DNA of 32,920 nucleotides from NCBI GenBank assembly GCA_000226015.1, contig JH155938.1:33822-66741 (forward strand), written 5' to 3'. Shown in pieces: positions 1 through 12,300 of this stretch; position 1 is the stretch's first letter; the number at the start of each line of letters is the position of its first letter. The stretch is from Mnemiopsis leidyi (lineage: Eukaryota; Ctenophora; Tentaculata; Lobata; Bolinopsidae). The notes below the pieces were generated by a model, which had not been told where the DNA came from, did no database searches, and worked only from the letters and a program-made list of their open reading frames with translations. The position numbers and the translations under genes were made by a program.

Positions 1-1160
1 CCGAGCGTGCGCGTGCGTCCGCCATTTGGTGAACCGATATGGCCCACGCGTGTACGCGTGTGGGCTGTACTGGTTTGGCAAATCTTGCGCTAGGGACATA
101 CGTGCGCGCCGCGCGTCATAATGTGAGATGTCCGCGCGTCACCCTTTTAGATTTGAGAAGGGTTGTAAATGAAATACAATATTGTTTGATCTTAAATGCT
201 GTAAATAAAAATACTTGTTTTTCTGAAAAAAAATACTTGTTTTTCTGAATCCAGATCTACTAAAATTTAGAATACCGGCTAACTGCGATAAGCCATGGGT
301 AGCTTTATAAACTTCAATCAGGTCACCTCTCGAACGTCTCTCAGCGAGAGTTGTCAGCTGCAGAATCTGCAGCCTCTCAGAGTAAGGAAGCAGGCCTACC
401 CCTCAATCATCCTCGTAAAGCGTCTCTGGACTACTATGTTAATATAAAATATAAAAAACGAATACCCAGTCGGGGAACACAAAATCAAATGCGACTAAAC
501 ATGATATTGGTGATTGAAAATTATTTTCTGTAAGGATGCTTGTGCAGTGGTTACTAGGGTATTTGAGGTGTTACTAGGGTAATTGAGGTGGTCAGGTAAA
601 ATCCAACTCTAAGATAACTATCAAGTCGTGCTTAAAATCATGAAAATTGGATGAAACAGACGATGTCAATGTGGATATTATAACATCAGCTATTTCAACA
701 CAAATATCACATCACACCTTAGTTGCGGTTGTCACAACCGTTTCCAAATCAAGTAGAAATCAAGAAGAAAGAAACTAAATTTCTGCAATTTTCGTATTTT
801 CTGCAATTTTAAAATTGAAAGGTTTCGCACTGGTAAAATTCCGACTGGGATAATGTGGCGGGTTTTGGGCAATTTCGCTGTATTTATCCCGGTTTTTATT
901 TTTCCCGGTTTTATTTTCCCGGTTTTATTTTCCCGGTTTTTATTTTTCCCGATGGTTAATAAACTGTTTGTAATAATCCTGAGTAAGGTATTATATTTTT
1001 ACATTAGAAGCAACCATTGCCTATATTGTTATATTATATTATTGAGTAAACATTGACCGAGGGTTACTCGGTCCCCAATCAAATGACTATGAGTTTTAGT
1101 GATTGATTTGGTTTAAGTGTGGAAGTAAATAATATTGATAACTGAAATTCCTGATAGGTC
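1..1160. other. Intergenic DNA, no supportable gene
   Basis: Open frames here are short, have no recognisable domain and no convincing splice partners. Visible structure: a direct duplication around 209-248 (a unit ending in ACTTGTTTTTCTGAA occurs twice), a twofold TTACTAGGGTA motif near 550-590, and a low-complexity tract at about 870-950 made of repeated TTTTCCCGG/TTTTTAT units. The 69-residue frame at 39-248 runs into the direct repeat and is not credible as a gene. Confidence 0.6.
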
Positions 1161-1167
1161 CAAATGA

Positions 1168-2980
1168 ATGAATGCTTGCTCAATATATGGTATGTTTACT
1201 TGTTTTTAAAAATACTTACAAATACAATAGGCTTGGGCTTTTCAGCATTTTATTTTGATATTACTTAGACACACCTATTATTATATATATCTATCATTAG
1301 TATTTGTATTTGTTGTCCAATTTTATTTTTTAATTTTATTATATCCTTTGAGTTATCTGAATCTTAGTTTGAGAAATAGTTATCTGATTTGACTTTATTA
1401 CAGGCTCTAATGATGTAATTAAACGAAGAATTCAAGCCTTAATTATCTGTGCGTTTCTCTTCTGACCACCAACATCATATTTGTTACACATGTACGGTGT
1501 ACCCAGGCTTTTACAGTTATACTGAAGGGGCTCCTGGAAGATTCTAGATCTTTTAACCAAGACCCTCCTCATTTAACCCTCAATCACCATTTACCGGTCA
1601 TTCGGCTGAGTCAACCGAAGATTGCATAGGCAAATGCCCTTAGCGCACTCCTCTTGGATAGGCCGATCTGGGAATCGAACTCCCGATCTCCAACATATCT
1701 AAATTATTTGAAGTACAATGTGTATTGGCCATAGTGAATTGCCCCAACAGAAGCACCTACCTCTTTAAGGAGGTATACCGCAACACTTAGAAGCTCCTCC
1801 TTTATATATATATTCTATCTAAAAAACATGTATTGATGTGTTGCAAAATTTGAAGTTTCATTCATTAATTCATGAAAGTCAATTGATTCCTTGAGCATCA
1901 GTCTATTTGCACTCACTGTGCAAGTTTCAGTGTGCTTTTATAACTTTACACAATTCAAAATAAATAAATAAAATCAGATTTTACACAGCAATACAAGGAA
2001 TAAACATACAAATCAGTGAAGCTTCTGTGCTGTGAAGGATGATACAAGTCAGATCTGCTCTGTTAGCTGCATACCCTACTAAGACCAAAACCATATAAAT
2101 TGTTCAATTCCATTCAATTAGATTAAATTTATAAATTATTACACAATTATTCATAGATATTCTAGGATATTTTATGTGTTATAAAATACCACAGTCTGTA
2201 AGATACCACCTGTAAGATATCTAAGTCAAAATGAGATGATAGATCTGTAAATGAATCTGTTTTTTCTTAATTGACTGTTCTTAAGCTTGACCATGATATG
2301 CATAATAGTGATTTTATGAGATAAGGTTTAAATCTACAAATACTTTCGAATTTTGATTAATACTATTCGACAGATTTATTGAGAGATATAAAAGATCCAG
2401 AGTTTCCCAACACACTTGAGGATCTTGGAATTATCTCAGAAGAGAAAATAACTGTTTCAGACGATGTTGTTACAGTATATTTTAAACCCACTATAACACA
2501 CTGCTCTTTGGCTACAATGATAGGTTTGCTTGTTGATATAATGTCTTTTAAATTTATTGTCTGGACTATCGAGGGGGGGTTGGGTTAGGTTCCCATAATG
2601 TTAATAATTTAATATTTATCCAAAAATCATTTGAGAAAAAATTATTACACATTTTCTTAGATTTTTTATAAATCATTTAAATATCTGTAACTGATTTTTG
2701 TGATGAGAGTAGTTCTATAATTAACATTTTGATATTTCAAATTAAGAAGCTCTATTGCTGACTGAAAATATTTTGTTTATTAGGACTGTGTTTACAGACA
2801 AAACTGCATAGAGAACTTGGGCAGGAATACAAAATAGATGTACTTGTGGAGCCGGGATTTCATGAAAAAGAACACTCAGTTAATAAACAGATAAATGACA
2901 AGGAACGGCGAGCTGCTGCTTTAGAAGATTCAGCACTTCTTGCAATGGTCGAGGAATGTCTGGCTGCACCAGATTATTAG
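1168..2980 (+). CDS. CIAO2: CIAO2/MIP18-family cytosolic Fe-S assembly factor (3 exons)
   Basis: Exons 1168-1189, 2374-2523 and 2784-2980 join in frame to 122 residues. The product belongs to the MIP18 (FAM96, DUF59) family, which with CIAO1 and MMS19 hands iron-sulfur clusters to cytosolic and nuclear apoproteins. Seen in the sequence: an N-terminal IYDLLRDIKDPEFPNTLEDL block, the family signature PTITHCSLAT with the conserved Cys at residue 51, and a C-terminal VNKQINDKERRAAALE block, all in the family's usual order. Exon 1 ends at a strong GTATGT donor. Its ATG at 1168 is immediately preceded by an in-frame TGA, which supports the start but leaves a very short N-terminus (human CIAO2A and CIAO2B are about 160 residues). 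Features are mixed: HCSLAT, INDKER and the PD-ending tail resemble CIAO2A, while EHSVNKQ resembles CIAO2B. Exons 2 and 3 are secure; exon 1 rests on phase, donor quality and the Y-D join. The USP24 start lies 387 bases downstream on the same strand. Confidence 0.9.
1565..1740 (-). repeat. Possible tRNA-related SINE remnant in CIAO2 intron 1
   Basis: On the minus strand, near 1665-1685, the sequence reads GGGAGTTCGATTCCCAG, a good match to a Pol III B-box/T-arm. About 50 bases before it on that strand (near 1722-1733) is TGGCCAATACA, a weak A-box. The B-box is followed by a short hairpin (TTCGG...CCGAA arms near 1610-1630). The spacing is too long for a functional tRNA and no full cloverleaf forms, so a SINE or decayed tRNA-derived repeat is the best reading. 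Confidence 0.35.
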
Positions 2981-3367
2981 AAATGACATAACAGTATTGC
3001 ATAGAAACAGACATTTCATAATCTTTTAATTTTAAGTTGAAAACAGTTTTTGAACTGATAACTTACGATTTGATTTGATTAGTAATTTATTGAATCTAGA
3101 TTCTGGACTGTAGATCTTAAAAGTTTTGATACTATTTTATGCCAGGCCATTTATATAAAAAAGGTCAAAAAAAGATTAATCTGGACTCTATTGCCTATTC
3201 CTTCCAGTGCATCTAATATAATGGAGCATTAATCTATGGGATACTTTTTGAGATATTCCAAATATCAAAGCAGTAAAGTAAAGTCGATTTAACATCCCTA
3301 TTTAACTAGAAAATGGTTTGAAAATCTAGCATGGTCTAAGATTGGTAGGTTTGAAAATTTCTGAAGA

Positions 3368-6300
3368 ATGGGAGATCAAGCGTTAAGTACCTTGCTTAAC
3401 ATGGGATTTGGATATGAAGAAAGCTCCGCTGCCCTTGAGCACTGCAAAAAAGATGTCAGTGAAGCTGTGGCTTATTTGACTGACCCAACCAGGGCTGTGG
3501 TTCCTTTTGGACCCCAACTGGAGAACAAGGACTCTCAGCCTATGGAAATCGAAGCTTTTGAAGTTGAAGAGGAAGCTTTTCCTGGTTCAGGTTTGTGCTG
3601 TCTCAAGTTGTTGCATCACTCGGTATTTTAGCCTTTTTGTGATTGAAGTTAGTCAAGAAGATTAGTCATTTGGTGAACCATCAGATCAGGTGCAACTCAT
3701 GCTGTGCTCCAACAAGTCAACCATTTATTCTCAAGGCTCCCAGTGCAGCACCTAGTTTGTGTTCTGCTGATATGTTTGTAGACATAATCCAGGCTATGAC
3801 TAGTCGCCACATATCTTTCAGTGCTGAAGGATATTAAGGGTAGAATATACAGTGAGAACTGGTCTATGAACTACAGAGAGGGGGAGGGACTCTTAAAGTG
3901 CATAAATGCAGCGACCAAGTTGTCGGACAAGAATTCCATCCAGTCCAACGAAGATTGTAAAAAGTTTCTGTACGAGGTATATCCTTAAATTTTGTTAGGA
4001 AGTCAACCCACACAATTATAAGACTGAGTTTCCACTCTGGCTTCTGATCGAGTCATCATCTCATTACTTTGATTTTCAGGCAGTCAAATACGCATAGTAT
4101 TGATGTAACTCTAATCAGGCTCAAATATTCGACAGGTTCTGCCAGTTGCGTTTACAAAGCTCCTCACCAACACTCCTCTTCACGACAGCGATCTACAAGA
4201 TGCCATCTACAACATTACTTCAACCTACTTGGTCCTGGCAGTTTCTCAGCTCAAGAACTCGTAAGTTCTTCTGCTCTGCAATTTGTAAAATGTATTGTGT
4301 TACTCTTAGTGATGTTGCTGCTGACCTGTACGTTGGCCTATTTTCTGTTTTAAACTTCTCGTATCCCAGGCTTGATTTAAGTGTTCTCAAGATACTGTCG
4401 ACGGTAATGGATCCTCGGTCTGAGTTTAACTTTAGAAATAGGTCAAAGCGCTCCAAACACAACTCCAGCCACGTGAGTATACACTATAACATGTTTATTT
4501 TTTGCAAAACAAGCTGTGTTACTTGAGTGTATAGTGACTTGTGAGATATTAATTGATATTAGCGATACCAAAAAGCTGTTACATTCAGGAAGGACGGCCA
4601 GAAAAGGCTCTTAATTCTTCAACCCATCGATGGTCTGTGGCTCACCCGAATATGGAACATAAACAAAAATTGCTAACATTTCAGGATGTGGCATATGCGC
4701 AATGTCCACCAAGAACCACATTCAGAGACCCCTATGGATGGTTAGCTTCACTCATCAATACTTTTGGAGTAGAGGGAGGATTTCAAGCTCTACTGTAAGT
4801 TAACTGTCATAGAATGTTATATTCAAATATTTCGCTCATACTGGATGCAGAATGCAGATCATGTAATGTTTGACATCAGTCCCAATTCGCTTACCTTCCG
4901 AACTTACCTCTTAGTAAATACTTTTATACATATGTATGAATACTTATACCTAAATCAACTGTATAATGTTGTTCTCGTCAGGTCGCACGTGTGCGGGGAC
5001 GATAAACCCTCCCCGTTCCTGCTATCGCACGTGCTAAAACCTTGGGGGAAGTGTATTGAGTACCTGGTTCCAGAAACGCTTGGTCCTATATTCAAGCAGC
5101 TTATGTCGGTAAGACTCTGACGTGATTATGTACTGTAGTACTGTGTTTCCCTGGGTTTACGGAATATTTTTACCGTACAGTAGTACAGTACTGTGTTTCC
5201 CTAAGTTTACGTGATATTTTTACAGTTATATACTACTGTAGTAGTACTACAGTAATACCGTACAGTTCTTTGATTCCCTCAGTTTATGAAGGTGTCCGAC
5301 CTCCTGCCCCACAACATCATGCCCCAGAGCACTTTAACCCAGTAATTTAGCCCCAGTGAAACCCTAATCGACAACAGACAACTTTGTTAGGGTTAGGGTT
5401 GGGGTTAGGGTTAGGGTTAGGGTTTGGGTTAGGGTGGCTGGGGCCAAATATGTGGAAAAAAATGTTGTGGGGCACGATGTTGTGGGGCAGGAGGACGGGA
5501 ACCGTTTATGAAAAATCTGGTATAGCAAGCTAGATTATTCTAGATACTTTCAATAAAGTCTGAACCTAGCACAAGGTGTTTTTGTCGGACTTTTTTCAGT
5601 TAGATCACACTGAATGGGCATTTGTGTTCCCCGTTAATTTTTAAAGATTTGAACAATTTTGTGTATCTCACACAATGTTCAGAATTCACTACAAATTTCC
5701 TGAAGGAATGATAAAAATCCGGCTGCAATGGCGAGTGTTCGCCCACCTTCCCAGTATAGGTGAAACCACCTTTTCAGCTGACACTAACGTGGCAAAGTTT
5801 CCGGACTGCAGAAAGCAAACACGACACAGTTTCTGTGTTTATTTGTGTTGGGATGTTCCCTATTTTCGAGTATTGGCTGCTGAAGCAGCTTGTTGGTAGG
5901 ATATTGTTATAGTCCGAAGCGAATGTCACAGCTGATTTTCTCATTGCGTATATAGGTGCTGTAAGCACTGAAGCTAAATTCAATAGAGCAGCCACTTCAT
6001 GAAGTGGCTGCTCTATTGAATTTAAATCACAAATTGTTAATGGGACAGCTGCACTTTGTCATTATTTCATTAAGTGTTCATTGCTAATAACAGATCGAGA
6101 AAATTTAAAGTAAAGTTTTTTGTATTTCATCTCATTATTCTACAACTGGCCCAACAGTTTTTACTCATGTACCAGGTTAATGTCATATGTGAGCTCAATT
6201 CCAAATTGAATTGTTAGCAATGAACACTGCCTTAAAGGCCCCTGGATCAGGTTCACCAGGGAACCTGCGACCTGATTTTGCGAGCATCTTTAACGGCTGT

Positions 6301-9300
6301 CTCAGGAATAATTTGATATTCTATAGATGAAACTAAGGGCGTTTCAATCAAAAAATTTTTCCTAATGGACTTAATCCATTTTTTCCCGTTTACCGCTAAG
6401 TACAGTAAATCCTCGATTAACGTGTCCCTCAATTTACCAGGCCTTCTCCCTTTCCCCGATATTTCTCAAAACAGTAAAACCTCTATCTTCCGTACCTCCA
6501 TTTGCCCTGTCCTTCGATTCACCGGGTCTTCTCCCTTTTCCCCGCGAGACCCGGTAAATAGAGATTTTACTATACTTATTTAATGATCTGTTTTCATTAG
6601 AGAACCGAACCACACAGGAAAGTATAGAAGCTATGAGACAGATGACAGTTGAGGATTACAAGTCAAAAGAGATAGGTTTAGTGTGTGATCTACTGGTGTC
6701 TATGAAGCTGATATGTACTGGTTGTGGTAACCAGTTCACAATTCAGGTTATTTTCCTATGTGGCAGCTTGTGTTTGAAACTGTACAGATTGTGTTTAAAG
6801 AATGTTTGCCTATTTTTTAAGTTCCTCGCACACCTAGACTTGATTAAAAGTAACCCACGTAGCTTTACGTGGAATTTACTCAGGATGCTAAAGGAATGGA
6901 TGAGATGAGACTACAGGAGATTAAGAAAATGCTTAAAACGTCGCATTTTAACGCCAGAATGAATGCTCTGAATGAGGTAGGCGTAGGAAAAATTTGGTTG
7001 TGCAAATAACCAAAGTTTTTGTTGTCTTGAACAGATTTAAGATAAACCCGATAGATGCGGTCAAACATCATGGTACACACTCTTACTGTGTATAAATTCT
7101 TCATTTAAGCGTATCCGTGTACATCTTAGATTATACACAGCTGAACAAATCATACTACGTGATGCTTACTGTCGTATCGTACTGTCATTGATCATGTTTT
7201 TACATCATCTAAATACACTAATTCATCTTCCAACATTACTTCCTATTTGTACGTTTCACGATAGTTTAATTTCAGACATTACGTATTGTGGAGGAGACAA
7301 GAGATCTGAACCAGAAGTATCCAATAGACTCAGAGAGGGTTTTAGAGTGGCTCACTAAACAGAGGATATTGATGGTCGCGCTGGAAAACAATCTTCACCA
7401 AACTCAGTATACCGCGAAATTGATGAAGATTGCTGACTTCATTGGAGCTTCCATAACAGCGGTAAGAATCGGAAGCCCTTGAGCCTATAAGAAAATCTGT
7501 TATGATTAAAGTAGTCTATGGTGATCGTAGTTAGAAGCAAACATATTCAAGCAATGCATTTAAGTGTTGTAAAATGTAGAAAATATTTCCTTGTGTTTCA
7601 GGAGGATATAAATCAGTTTTGGAAGTTACAAGAGGGCAGACAGCCGGTTGTGGTAGAAAATGCGCACAACATTATCGCAGCAGCCGCAGTTCATTTCACT
7701 GAGGTAGTTTTGCTGTGGGGGTTTTGTAGTATATATAGTAGACTTCTACCGTCACTTTTACCGTGGAAACTTCCATTAAAGAACAGTAAAAATCAGACAC
7801 CTCATTCCTCTCTGTAGTTTGTACTGAGCTTACTTACATTCATTGTCCACAGGTTATTTTGAAAGGACCTCTATTTGCTCTTTTACCACCTTCCACTCCT
7901 GCTAATAAGGGCTTGGATTGTGTGTTCTAACAACGTAAATAGGCGATCACTGTCCTGTTTATTGGCGATAATTGCTTATCAAGTAAAATTTAGAAATTCA
8001 AGTAAATAGAGTGCTCTACCTATTAGACCTGATTCATTTGCATGATATCTATTTACTATTAAGAAGTAACACATGTTTATTGTTTATCTTCAGAAACAAG
8101 CAAACCACCTGTTTACTCTGATCACACAATCATGGTTAAAGGAAGATCACAAAGGCAGACAAAGATTACTCTCCCTCTTGGGCAAATTAGGTGAAATATT
8201 TGAATTTAGTTTTTTCACTGGTCGTGTTTCGGTGGAACAGTAAAGTGAACAGTAACCTGACAGATATTTGACTTGAAATCAACTTGCTATAACAGTCGCT
8301 AATCAGGAAAGTTACCGCTGGTATTGGAGCAAGTTTGGGCACTGATTCACCTTAAAGACGTTGGTATAGAAGAGATAGAGCAAGGCCTAACTCTCCATCT
8401 GGAGCTGCTCAATTCACCAACTTATCAGGTTTTTTTCATCATATCTCATTTTTGTCATCAAATCACTGGTTCCCTCTATTCCAGTGGTTTGATTTAAAGA
8501 AATGAAGAATTTTTTTGTCTCTTATTAACGCAAGATTAGAGGACTGTTAATTTCATTCCTATCTGTAGAGAATCTGATTTTCTGCAACCCGATATCAAGT
8601 CAATTGCTCGGTGTGTTTTAATTTGCCAACTTTGAAGAATGCGAGTCCCTTAATCTTCCCTTCAAATTCAATATTGCCGCAATAGGACGACTGCAAGAAA
8701 GAATATGTGATGAAGTGCATATCTGACATAAAGAACAAAGAGTGGGTAGTTCCTGCCATGAACTATTTAGTGAGAATTCTACAAAACTGTCTGCAATCCT
8801 CTTCTAAACTTGGGAAGAACATTTTAAGGGTTTGATATTATTTAATTGTTGACATTCCTGACAAAAATGCAAGCGCTATAGCTAGATTCGTAGTTAAAAT
8901 GATTCATTCCATGTTTTCAAATAACATTTTCGTAACCTTTTCAGGAGTTACAAAACAGTGTGTTGGCAGTAAAGTTAATAACTAACAGTTTGGTATCCAA
9001 TTACACAAGTATAACTGACAAATACAACGAACGAATACACCCAGATACGCGATGTATCGATTCTCTCTATTCGCTGACTGAGTGTGTTCATGCACACTTG
9101 AAGGTACCTTGCAGATGAGAAAATAAATAGTGTATAACTGGAGTTTTTTGTTTTATTGTTCAAATATTTTCTGCATAACTGCGTTTATTGTTAGCGCTAA
9201 TATAAACTATAGTCTATAACTACACTATCTTATTCCTTCTATAGATGTTGAAGTTGGTGCTGGATCATTGTAGTGACTTCCTGCACTGGAATCATGTAGA

Positions 9301-12300
9301 AGCTATCTGGGATTGCCTGGCTGCATCAAATGGTAAGATTTTAGCGGGAAAGCTACTGCGCGCTTTTCGGGTATCGAGGCGTATTCTGCGTAACGCGCAA
9401 GTCTAATGTAATGAATAGAGTCAATTTAATAGCATTTCAAACTGGCAATAGGAATTTATTTCTTTCTGAAAACTTTGTTTATGGACGTTGGCGCGATAAG
9501 CCCTTTGGATCAATTCCAGTTCTAGTCTCTATGGATAGACCATCTTTTTACGCTCTGGTGATTGCAAATTTGGTTGCCTATATCCCAACGTGGAGAAGCG
9601 ATAATAGTGGTCAAACTTTATTTACTGAACAGTTTAAGAATATTCATATAATCAATCAGATTCATGTTCATATTTCCCAGCTGCATTGCAACACTACGAC
9701 GAATGTTGTGACTGGTTTTCCAAAGCTGTCAGCGATTTGGATCCTAACACACAGACCAAACTATTTGATCAAAGACTTCAGTTACTAGACACGAGCTCAA
9801 TTCGCCCTCCCGCTTTTAACTGCTTTAAGGTATACAATGTGAGGTAAACCAGCTTTTCCAGACCGACTCACCAAATTAACTAGCCTCGTTTTGATTTGAT
9901 TTTAAACTTTTAATTGTTATCAACATTAGTATCACAGTAAATTCATGAAATATATCAGATTAAGTGAAACATAAATGCTTGGACTGGAGAACTATGATAA
10001 CAATCGCGGGTATCTGAAACACCTATATCATACAGAAAGCCGTAAGGCAATTACTTCAGACCCCAATGTGCAAAGAGGTGCTTCAAATCGGCTTGTAAGC
10101 TTGTAGAGAAATATGTATCGAGTATCATACATATCTACAGGCCACAATCTACTGCATCACTTTCAGACAAAATTAATAGTTCAATGCTGGCTTGTCTTAT
10201 AACATGAATTAAATAACATGAAAATAAAAACACTCGATCAAAACCGCTATCCAGATGAATGAATGTTAACACCAGAACATAACATTCCACTATTCCTTAT
10301 GTGATGAATCCCATTTGGCTTTGTCTTACGTTTTTCCTTGAGCTGATCTACAAGTATCTTGTACGCATTGCTCTCCTGAACGGTTCTTCTATAAATCAGC
10401 CTGTGTTCATTCATCATGTTCTATGTTGTTGACAATGGCTCTATTACAGGTGTACTTTGAGCACATAAATGTCCGCGATGGTAAAATAAAGCGTTGGGCC
10501 TCTAATAGCTTTAACGTGGAAAGCCTGAAGATGACCGGTGAGTGACGACTTACTCAAATTACCAGTATTCGCTTTTCTCACGGCTAGGAGAGCATATTTA
10601 GGCTAGCTGCTAGTAGTTTTTAGACGTGAATGTGTTTGATGATGGATTTATGATTATTAGTTTCACTGGACGTTTTAGGGCTGAAGTTTATATGGGATGT
10701 ATCACTGGAAGCGAAAGACGAAGTTGTGTCACGTGATGCTATGAACTATCTTCTGCGAGTTAACTACTCTGCACTGTCTCCGAAACTGAAGAAGGATTGC
10801 TCAGCTTTACACTTAAACTTTACTAATCACTGTCAAGAACTACTTCAGGTACTAAATCTAAAACTGCTTAGTTAAAATATAGTTACAATTTAGTTGAAAA
10901 TCAGTTAAGTCTTACTGAAGAACCTACCTGAATTCGATCCTTAAATCTAAATTACTTTGATTCTGAGTTTCAAAGAGTGCTTAGCTGATGATTAGCTTTT
11001 TCTTTGCAGTCGATTTCAAAGAAATCTTGAACAGGTGTTGTAGAATTTAACACTAGTACCTCTTACAAATGACCATTTAGGGATGTGTGGAGGCTTCCCG
11101 AAACGAGCCAAGCGAAGAAGTGTTAAAACGCACAGCCAACATTCTGAACATCACGACTGATTATATTGTGCTTGCAGAGTCAGCGCACAAGGGAGTGCGG
11201 CTGCTTGAACCTCACGGTGCACGCTACTTGGGCTCTCTCATTACTTTTAGTTTGGAGCTCGACAAGGACAACTCAATCAGGGTGGGTTGAATTGGGAGTT
11301 TCGTTATAGCTACATTATACTACTATATACTACTATATACTACTACATATACAGTATTCTACAAATGTCATAATGTATCATTAAAAATGTAAAGATGTGA
11401 TATTTAAGGCTCGCATTTGGGCATTTATTTTGTATCAAGTTCATAAGGTAATGTCAAGTTGGTATCATAAGGTAATCAGTTGAGCCATCAGTGTTAGTCA
11501 ATTTGACCTTGCTAAACCTTGCGATTTTACAAGTGAGTTACCACTTGACCGCCAGATTCGACTCCCGATACCGAACCAGCATGAGACACGCACGTAGGTC
11601 GGCGATCTCCATTTCTGTCGACTGGACCATCTGCTGCTGAATGTGTCTTTCGAAGTTTCTCTCCTATCCACGACTTGAAAAGTTTAACTCGACATGCGAA
11701 TATTAGAGGATTTAGCACGGCGTTGATGAAAAAGGGAGTGTAGCCCAGCATGTAGAACAGCTGATGCTCCGCTCTAAGTGATAGACCCACATTAGTGGTG
11801 TTGAGGCAGTAACAGATAGGCAGAACGATGGAGGTACTGGAGCAGACTACAAACGCCAGCGTTATCAGGGCGATTGTAACACTGGCGTTCTCAACCCAGG
11901 CCCTGTTTTCATTCTGACGACGACGTCTAAGTATTTTGAGTTGAATGAGGGCTGCAGCCCCAGCCAGTAAAGCGCAGAGTGTAACCGGTACGCCCGTGTA
12001 AGCTAGTTGGATTGTGCAAAGTTCGGCTCTGTGGTTGCGTGTGATTTTGCTTTCTTCAAATCGGAGGATGTAGTCGATGAGTTTAAACTTGGTGGGATCG
12101 TAAAAGTATCCAGTCATCAATTCATGAAGTCCCTCTTTAAGGAACGTGTTCACACTGTCTGAATTTGTTCCTACCAGAACAATGATCTCGGAAGAGAAAA
12201 CAGCGATCCAGAAAGTCGTGTAACAGATTATTGCTGTAACGACCAGTTTGTGACTCACAGCATGAAATGGCCACACAATGTTCACAGTGCGGATACCTGC

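Noticed and set aside
4553-4684. Upstream extension of USP24 exon 5
   Set aside because: The frame is open by chance to the left of a good TTTCAG acceptor at 4684; the extension has no counterpart in USP24, and exon 4 joins in phase at 4685.
5387-5434. Chromosome end or fusion scar from the TTAGGG tract
   Set aside because: Only 48 bases, within a gene intron and bounded by transposon-type inverted repeats and a target duplication, so element cargo is the simpler reading.
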